From positions 1 to 16,094 of the forward strand of contig JABYQS010000650.1 of NCBI GenBank assembly GCA_022592435.1: 16,094 bases of DNA, in the 5' to 3' direction. Made by a program: the position numbers and the translations under genes. A model generated the notes under the pieces. It saw nothing but the letters and a program-made list of their open reading frames with translations. It was not told the origin of the DNA and did not search any database. This document shows, piece after piece, positions 9,855 to 16,094 of the stretch (position 1 is its first letter; each line of letters opens with the position of its first letter). The DNA comes from Cerioporus squamosus. Taxonomy: Eukaryota > Basidiomycota > Agaricomycetes > Polyporales > Polyporaceae.

Positions 9855-11236
9855 ATGTCTCAGCCTTGTATCGCGACCATGGGCCCCGCAGCGGATTCGA
9901 TGCCTGACTTGACCGGTTGTGTCATCGACGACCGGTTCCAACTCCTCACCATGCTCGGCTCTGGCGCGTTCGGCGTCGTCTACCATGCAATCGATCTCGA
10001 CCCGCTGGCGGACCCCGACTGCCTAGACGTCGCAGTCAAGATCATCTCAAAGTCATGCAGGACGCTCTCCGAGCTCGAGATGGTCCGTCGGGAGGTCGCG
10101 CTCCAGGCGGAAGTGGGCTACCACCAGAACATCGTCCAGATCTACGACGCGTTCGAGGACAACGACTACTTCTTCATCGTCCTCGATCTTTGCAAAGGCG
10201 GCGATCTCTACGAGCAAGTCTGCCTCAAGGAGGTTTACTCTGGGAACGACGAGCTGCTGCGCGGCGCGTTCCTCGGCTTGATATCTGCCGTCCAGGCGTG
10301 CCACAAGGCTCGCATCTTCCACCGCGACCTCAAGCCTGAGAACATCATGACGAACGAAGACGGGTCCGAAGTTTACGTTGCGGACTTCGGTCTCGCCACC
10401 GACAAGAATGTCACGAACGATCACCGCGTCGGAACCGAGGGGTATATGAGTCCCGGTCAGTCCATAATTCGTTCCATTCGCACAATCCGTCCGTGGTGAC
10501 TGACGACAACTTCACAGAGTGTGTGGGCTCTCTCGGAGGCTTGAACCCCTACTGCACTCGCTTCAACGACATCTGGGCACTGGGGGTCATTCTCATCAAC
10601 ATGATAACCGGCCGCCAGCCCTGGTGCAGGGCGGAGCCGGAGGACGAATGCTTCGCCCGGTTCCTCACCGAGCCCGACATGCTCAAGAAGGCGTTCCCGA
10701 TCTCGGAATGCGCGAATGCAGTCCTCCAGCGGATCTTCGTCCTCAACCCCCTGCGCCGCATCACGCTCACCGAACTCCGCCGCGCAATCCTCGAGGTCGA
10801 CACCTTCTTCGCCGACGAGGATGAGCTTGCGGAGGATGACTATGCCGAAGTGGCGAACGCTGCCATCCGTATGCAGTGTGGCGGCCAGCGGAGCGACAAG
10901 GCTGTTGTCGGCTCCATCCACCACTTCGAGGAGGACGTCAGCGAGGTCGACGTGCGAAGCGCAAGCAACCTGCATCCCGTCAAGAAGACTCGGCTGAGCG
11001 ATGACGTTGATGATGTGGTCTTCCTCCTCGCTGCGAGGTTCCCTATCCGGGAAGACGACGAGTCCAGCATCAGCAGCAAGGCCAGTTCGCGCGACGCTTG
11101 CGTGGGGTCCGACTTCTCTTCAATGACATCAAACAGACCCGTCGTTGACTGGGACGGACCGTACGTGGCAGGAAAAACCTTCGGCGAGGCCGTCTACTAT
11201 CAACGACCCAAGCGGAAGCGTACACACCCATCATAG
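9855..11236 (+). CDS. Ser/Thr protein kinase, Ran1/Pat1-like
   Basis: Two exons, 9855-10455 and 10518-11236, with a 62-base intron (donor GTCAGT, acceptor TTCACAG). They encode 439 residues in a closed frame. The kinase domain spans about 28-298: glycine loop GSGAFG (35-40), Lys62 in VAVK, likely helix-C Glu80, HRDLKPEN with Asp158, DFG Asp177, and MSPE (198-201) in the APE position, its Glu codon split by the intron. The segment after it (NDIWALGVILINMITGRQPW, then the ILKRIF-like LQRIFVLNP) matches the Ran1/Pat1, Ksp1 and Sks1 group of fungal kinases, which control meiosis entry or nutrient responses in yeasts. All catalytic residues are present, so it should be active. The tail (299-439) is acidic and Ser-rich and ends in a basic cluster PKRKR that could be a nuclear localisation signal. 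A second ATG at codon 9 is an alternative start. Substrates are unknown; Agaricomycetes carry several such paralogues. Confidence 0.93.
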
Positions 11237-11635
11237 TCCTCGAAGCGGATGTACGTATGTACGTAGAGGTGCCGGCGCCCCTACGTTGGAGCATTGCGGC
11301 ACCCTAGGGTGGTCTCGCTGTAAACTAGAAGCATACTTCAGATTGTACCATAGTGATATTTTCTAACGCAGAAAACGTTGCACGTCATCGTCTCTGAGTG
11401 CGACGTGCATCGAAACATCCTATGCGCATATGATGCGCGCCGCAATTCATGTCTTCCAAATCGCCGGGTGGAGTTGTACCTGAAGGATGGGCGTGTAGCT
11501 TCTGGTTCATTCTCCCTCTGTCTGCATTGTACAACATGCATTCTTCCTTTGTCCCAAAACCAGCGTACATAACACGGCAATACTCCTCAAGTAGATCGAT
11601 ATCGATATAAACTCGTACGTGACCTGCCAGTAGAT
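11237..11635. other. Convergent intergenic region
   Basis: The 399 bases between the kinase stop and the farnesyltransferase alpha stop, where both transcripts must end. There is no strong AATAAA in the expected places. It contains a short GTACGTAT/GTACGTA duplication near 11249 and the palindrome ATCGATATCGAT at 11595-11606. No gene or RNA seen. Confidence 0.6.
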
Positions 11636-12934
11636 TCATGCCTTCGACAGTGCATCTCGGATACGATACTCCCAGTATCTGTGCGTCGCGGTCAGCCTCT
11701 GCAGAAATATTACGAAAAAGCGTGTTGCGTACTTCTTGCGCATAACGTCTTTCTCGTCGGCGAGAGACTTCCAGATCTAAGGAGACTTCAGTAGACGGTC
11801 CTTGCGCAGACAGATGGCTTCGCGGTATACCTCTACTGCTTTCGCGGTCGCATCTCCGCCCTCCTTCTCATATATGTCGGCCATGAACTCCAGTGCGGCA
11901 ACAGCCGGAAGTTGCGCACCAGCGGATGGAGGCGGGTTGTCGAGATCGACAACGTCGTCTTCCATGGGGCGTGAAGGGGGCTGTGAAGTTGTGTACAGCT
12001 CGACAAAGGTGGCGAGGGCGGAGAAAGGAGTGTTGGTATGCTCGAGCGCGCCTCGGAGGTAGTTCCATGCGGAAGGGTTATTAGGTGCTAGTGCGATCTT
12101 CTCCTTCGCGAAGCTACAATATTGGCAGCGACAGGGGGCTATGTGAGTCAAGGATCTACGGACACAAGCGGGGGGACGCACGATAGTTCCCGTCTGAGCA
12201 TCTGGTCCCTATCTTCGTCTCCGAGTCGTACCCCGCTTGAGAACACGACAAAGAAGCGATGGTGCCACGCCGAGTTGTTGCGCACGTCTTGCTCGAGGAG
12301 GTCCTCGACGTACGCCCGCTCGCCCGCCCAGAGGCGTTCCTCATCGTTGAAGTGTGCAAGAATCCACTGTCGGAACGACCAAGTGTGATAGTTCTTCGCG
12401 TCTGCGCGCAATACGGTCTTCAGGAATTCAAGCTCGCGCACTGCAGCGTCGACCGAGTTGAGCGCGGTGAGCAGGAGACGGCGGTGGTGCCACACTTGGT
12501 ATGTCTTGAGGAAGGTCGTCGCGATCTCATCCATTCGCTCCAGTTCCTCTTCCAAAGGGATCTTCAGAGCGATCACAGTCTTGTATCTGTGTTGCCTGCA
12601 GCAGCATACATAACGTGGATTTCTGGCACTGAAAAAGCGCGGCATGGGGCATGGACTCACCATGCAGTATAGTGGGCAGGATTCATCCTGATGATCCGCT
12701 CAGTCAACTGAAGGACTCGCGGGCTCATCTCGCCCGTCTTGAGCACTCCGCGGAAGTAGTCGGTGGCATCCTTGTCTACAGATAGTTCGGATGTTAACGC
12801 ATGGACGCGAGCGGACTGGGCCCGTACGGACACTCCTCGCTGTAGAAGATTGGGGCGATAGGATTCACATTCTCGTATTGGCGGATAGGCACCACGTCTG
12901 CCCACTCAGGGTCGTCTGCAAGTAGTTCGGACAT
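11636..12934 (-). CDS. RAM2: Protein farnesyltransferase / geranylgeranyltransferase-I alpha subunit
   Basis: Six exons on the minus strand: 12832-12934, 12661-12775, 12182-12595, 11831-12113, 11733-11776 and 11636-11678. The introns are 56, 65, 68, 54 and 54 bases. The joined frame is 1002 bases, 333 residues, matching the family length. Five alpha-type prenyltransferase (PPTA) helical repeats are visible around AHYTAWQHR (68-76), YQVWHHRR (105-112), NYHTWSFRQW (141-150), NNSAWHHRFF (179-188) and NNPSAWNYLRG (222-232). The C terminus WKSLADEKDVMRKKYWEYRI fits the family end. In yeasts this subunit pairs with different beta subunits to farnesylate or geranylgeranylate CaaX proteins such as Ras, Rho and mating pheromone precursors. 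The last two introns are inferred: reading through the fourth meets a TAG at its acceptor, and splicing restores the conserved end. The start at 12934 gives a plausible short leader before PIFYSEEYKDATDYF. The symbol is that of the budding-yeast homologue. Confidence 0.95.
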
Positions 12935-13363
12935 ATGGGAGGTAGAGTGGAAGTGAGATGGGAGTTACAATCGAGGCTCGGTGAGCAATGTTGTCCTTGA
13001 GTCAGGAAGGAGCCCGGACCGTACAGCCGTCGGATCTCGATTCTGGGTTTACCAACCAGCCAAGGTTCGGAGGGGCTCAAGATGCGCAGGCTCGCGTCAC
13101 TTGGGTACACATTGTGTCCGACCGGGAGGCCAGCTACGATTGCTATTGACGTATCCTTAGGCTGAAAGTCTGGGAACTTGTTCTTTGCCCCAAAGCCCGC
13201 AAGATGTTACATGAGTTCACTACTCAATCCTACTACTTACTGTAGCACTAACAATAACCCTGAGATGATGAACATGCATTCAATCGGTGACCGGACCACT
13301 GATCAACAGCCACGTAGACCATCCATGGCGCAACGCTGCTAGCTGCCGGTTACCCCTGAACGC
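12935..13363. other. Intergenic region between FT-alpha and isoaspartyl methyltransferase
   Basis: These 429 bases separate two minus-strand genes. They should contain the terminator of the methyltransferase gene and the promoter of the alpha-subunit gene. Open frames across it are short and are extensions of the neighbouring exons. I see no TATA box at the right distance. Confidence 0.6.
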
Positions 13364-14359
13364 TCATACTTGCTTGTCGCGGTCGGTGAGGGGCACATAC
13401 TATTAGAACCTTTCAGCGTTCCCAGAAATACCCTCAACTAGGTGATTACGTACCAAAACATCGAGCAACGGTGTCTCGGTGACTGTGCCGCTCGCATCCT
13501 TGTCCACTTGTAAGATCTTCTGAGTCTGAGTCCCAACGGGAATGAACATGCGTCCAGGACGGGCGAGCTGCTCTACTAGAGCAACTGGCATGGTGGGAGC
13601 CGCTGCGCCGACATGGATAGCATCAAACGGGCTGTCGGCTGGTAGACCTATCAAGACCCATCGCTACCAATTAGCAGCTCATGGAGTACTAGTGGTCATC
13701 ACCCAACGCACCCTCTCTGCCGTCTCCAGCTACGATCTTGATCTTGCCCTGATCTATCGCTGTGTCGAGTCCGTCTTTGCGCAGGTTTTCCAGGGACCAA
13801 TCAACGAGTTCGGGGATATGCTCGATCCCGTACACTTTGCCTTCCTCGTTCCGAGGATCTGCGGGGTCTTGGATCAGGTGGTAGAGGACAGCTGAAATGT
13901 ATCCGGAGCCGGAGCCGACATCCAGCACGCGTGCGCCAGGCTTCAAGAAGGGTAAGAGGTTCTCCACTGCGTACGCATGCTACGAAGATGAGCGATGCGA
14001 CGATGAATGCAGGACTTGCGCCGCAATGAGGCGAGCAGTGCACACCATGTGCGGCGCGGATATGGTCGCACCGTGCCCGATTGGTCTGCGAGAAGTTGTT
14101 AAGCAAATCATCACGAAATCACGCCCATGAACACTTACTGTGGAGAATCTTCGTACGCCGTCCTTGGCTCTCGGACAAAGCATGCACGATCGACCTTGCT
14201 CATGGCCTATTTCGAGGTCGAGTTCGGTCGAACTCCATAATGATACAGATGCCGCCTTGTTTGACATACCTCGAGTACCCGATCAGAAGTAATGATGTCA
14301 CTCCTTGCCATGTTTTGAAGTAGCTCGAGGTTGGTCGCGCCGCTACATCTCCAAGCCAT
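13364..14359 (-). CDS. PCMT: Protein-L-isoaspartate O-methyltransferase
   Basis: Six exons on the minus strand: 14270-14359, 14139-14206, 14046-14085, 13712-13979, 13454-13647 and 13364-13399. The introns are 63, 53, 66, 64 and 54 bases, all GT-AG. The joined frame is 696 bases, 231 residues, close to the roughly 225-230 of eukaryotic PIMT. The enzyme uses S-adenosylmethionine to methylate L-isoaspartyl residues in aged proteins, starting their repair, usually in the cytosol. Visible family marks: MAWRCSGATN start, QPIGHGATISAPHMHAYAVE (53-72), motif I VLDVGSGSGY (84-93), GIEHIPELVD, AGDGREG (150-156), DAIHVGAAAP (164-173) and the end YVPLTDRDKQ (221-230). The start at 14359 is fixed by the conserved MAW. 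The 36-base last exon is inferred from the conserved YVPLTD segment and a clean TAATAG acceptor. All parts needed for activity appear present. The symbol is the animal one. Confidence 0.95.
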
Positions 14360-14480
14360 GTCGGATATCCCGTGTGGTTTGGTCGAGATTCGCTGAGAGA
14401 GATGAGTGCAGTGCCACAACCTTGTGCGGGGAAGGAAGCGCCCGCCGCAGGTCGGTAACCGGCGCTTGGAGGCCCTTGTC

Positions 14481-14880
14481 CGCTGACTTTCTTCTCGAAC
14501 TCGTCCCGCTCCCCCCCCCCTCCGCTTCCGCCCTCCGCGTCCTTGCTCCTCGCCTTCACCGAGCTCTACCGCGCGTGGTGGTCAGAGTCACGGCGTAATC
14601 AGCTACCGCCCTAACCACACACGACATCGCCCGCACCATCTCAGAAGGGCTTAGACCACAGCAGAGACAACGCTCTTCCCCGCCCCCGCCCGCTTCGCTA
14701 CCTCCCCCCTGCCTCGGACACAAACGACGGCCTCGATACCCCTACTTCCTCTACGCGCTCGAAACAGCCTCGAACGACTACCTACCACCCTCTAGGCGGC
14801 AACAGCACCCCATCCCAGGACTACGCGCTGTTGGCGCGTTGGACAAGGTTGACAGTTGGAACTTCATGCACATTATAAAA
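14481..14880 (+). other. Coding-like debris between divergent genes
   Basis: Between the PIMT start and the TATA box at 14874 the plus strand carries stretches that look like exons but do not join into a gene. One frame reads LLLAFTELYRAWWSESRRNQ at about 14540-14600, meets TAA, then in the same frame runs from about 14645 to 14876 with strongly C-ending codons. An overlapping frame reads RYPYFLYALETASNDYLPP at about 14730-14787. A run of ten C residues at 14511-14520 lies at its left edge and is a likely slippage site. A 50-base intron (GTAATC to CATCTCAG) would bypass the TAA but moves into the other frame. This may be a decayed gene, an unrecognised exon, or the purine-poor face of the PIMT promoter. 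No family recognised. Confidence 0.3.
14874..14880 (+). promoter_or_regulatory. TATA box of the right-end gene
   Basis: A consensus TATAAAA on the plus strand, 65 bases before the first usable ATG at 14945. This spacing fits a TATA-directed start about 30 bases downstream and a short leader. Confidence 0.5.
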
Positions 14881-14944
14881 GACACTGCGTCTTTCTTTCT
14901 TCGTCGTAAGTAACATGACTCCGCCTTGATTTTCGTGTTTGCGT

Positions 14945-16094
14945 ATGGAATTCGACCTCCCGCCAGTCGCTGGGGGCACCAGGGAAGAGCCTAGTATACG
15001 TCCCAATCCCGATCTACGCGGCTCAGTTGCAGAGAGCAAGGTCCAATTCCCTCCCCCCGCCCTCTCCTCCACCAGCTCGTCCGATTCATCCTTCCACGAC
15101 CTCAGCAGCGCGCAAGCTCCCTCCGCGTCGACCCATACCCACTTTCCCGGCCCAGCCAACTACTTCCCACCAACCTATCCAGCCGTCCACGTCAGCTCCC
15201 GCTGCTCATGGTATACATCAGCGAGTGCAGTCTGGGCGAGACAGCGGCAGAGCAGAGCGCCCTTACCTCAAGACGTACAACAACACGAACGCGGTGGCGT
15301 CCACGTCAAAGAACACCTTGTCCGGTCCTTACGATCATAAGGTGTCTGACTTCCATGAGGACCCGAAGTCGACTGGGCTCATGTCCCCGCCATCTACCCA
15401 GGATTCCACATCCTCGATAGTCTCTCATGCGACCCAGACGTATCCTGAGCTTGGTGTGGCATTGCAACAGAATGCGCGCAAGCGCAGGAAGTCGGTTAAG
15501 GGATATGTTGAGGGAACATATACACGCCAAAGCGGTGAGTAGTATCCCCGGTGTGGTTTGGATAGTCTTGACAGGCGCCACAGCACAAGGAGAGGGTCAA
15601 AGAAGAGACAAAGCGCACACGGGAGCAGATGGAGAAGGACTTGAAAGAGTTGTACCACATCGACGGTCGACAGGTGAGTGTCTGAAACATGCAGTAGAGT
15701 CGGGAGGACTGATAGTAACCCCTCTGCATAGGCTTCTCTTCCGACTTCGACTCTTTCCAAAGTACGTTATCCTTTTCCACACGAGTGACCTGATGTCTGA
15801 ACCTACGCGTTAGGTCTATTGGTCTACCAGGCACGCCTAGAAAAACTAGACAAAACTGGTGCCTTCGCTCGTACGTCCAGCTAGCAGTAGACTGCTTCAA
15901 TTGAGCGTTGACAATATGTCTAGCATCGCCGTCATTAGTGGACTTGCGTTCTAGGGCGAAAGCAGGATGAGAGGAAGAGGCATTCATTCCCTGACGTGAG
16001 TGACTAACCTGCTACCTCGAATTGGCCGGCCGCTTGACATTTGTCACTAGCATGTTGACTCTGACTTCCTGCAACGCGCCATCCAGAAGGCACA
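14945..16094 (+). CDS. Ser/Pro-rich then charged helical protein, function unknown, 3' partial
   Basis: At least six exons, running off the right end. Firm part: a stop-free frame from about 15110 to 15534 with good codons (SKNTLSGPYDHKVSDFHEDP, later NARKRRKSVKGY, a possible nuclear signal). Then come 15584-15673 (KERVKEETKRTREQMEKDL, charged and helix-forming), 15732-15761, 15831-15870 (ARLEKLDKTGAFA), 15955-15995 (RKQDERKRHSFPD) and 16051-16094 (HVDSDFLQRAIQKA). From 15584 on, exon phases agree. Two joins are unsolved. The likely start ATG at 14945 (MEFDLPPVAGG) is in another frame, so an intron near 14990-15110 is needed. The GTGAGT donor after 15534 leaves one base while the next exon wants phase 0, unless a weak AAG acceptor at 15602 or a GTTAAG donor at 15499 is used. 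The fourth exon could instead start at 15814. Low-complexity N terminus plus a basic, coiled-coil-like middle suggests a scaffold or nuclear protein, but I do not recognise it. Confidence 0.6.

Noticed and set aside
10053..10975. Long minus-strand frames opposite the kinase gene
   Set aside because: Antisense shadows of a well-supported kinase with strong third-position bias.
11595..11606. Palindrome ATCGATATCGAT as a regulatory site
   Set aside because: Short, single and in a convergent intergenic region; no known factor or second copy to support a role.
11636..14359. A functional prenylation-plus-methylation cluster
   Set aside because: CaaX processing uses an isoprenylcysteine methyltransferase (STE14 type), whereas the neighbour is an isoaspartyl repair enzyme. 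The adjacency of these two genes does not show a shared pathway.
14200..14559. 119-codon minus-strand frame overlapping the start of the methyltransferase gene
   Set aside because: It reads the first PIMT exon in a different frame. The conserved MAW start at 14359 fixes the true frame; the upstream Gly/Lys/Glu-rich part is more likely leader or debris.

Overview
The window looks like nuclear DNA from a filamentous basidiomycete, most likely an Agaricomycete. It is GC-rich. The recognisable genes are cut by many short introns of about 53-85 bases, with GTRNGT-type donors, CTNA-type branch sites and YAG acceptors. Exon codons prefer C or G at the third position, and the protein matches are to eukaryotic families with fungal-style versions. 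There are no bacterial operon signals. I cannot name the species.

Layout: the left 4.3 kb holds no gene I can defend. It has one tandem duplication (2928-3114) and one exon-like open stretch (from 2053). Around 4.3-5.6 kb a small minus-strand gene of unknown function (4277-4627) and a much weaker plus-strand model (4822-5608) diverge from a TATA-box region at 4758-4764. A complete four-exon Yippee-family zinc-binding protein gene lies on the minus strand (6832-7478), with a TATA box about 355 bases upstream of its start codon. A gene-poor stretch of 2.4 kb follows.

The right third is dense. A two-exon Ran1/Pat1-like Ser/Thr kinase (9855-11236, plus) converges on a six-exon protein farnesyltransferase/geranylgeranyltransferase-I alpha subunit (11636-12934, minus). 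Next, in the same direction, is a six-exon protein-L-isoaspartate O-methyltransferase (13364-14359, minus). It is divergent from a plus-strand gene for a Ser/Pro-rich, then charged helical protein of unknown function, which starts near a TATAAAA box at 14874 and runs off the right end.

The splice models were built by hand. For Yippee, kinase, FT-alpha and PIMT, the reading frame closes exactly across every intron and the protein length agrees with the family. The products are housekeeping or signalling functions (prenylation of CaaX proteins, repair of damaged proteins, a kinase related to fission-yeast regulators of meiosis). I see no sign that they form one pathway or a specialised cluster. 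I found no tRNA, rRNA, CRISPR array, intact transposon or viral gene. I did not find a convincing undescribed system; the most interesting open items are the unnamed genes at 4277-4627 and 14945-16094 and the coding-like debris at 14480-14880.
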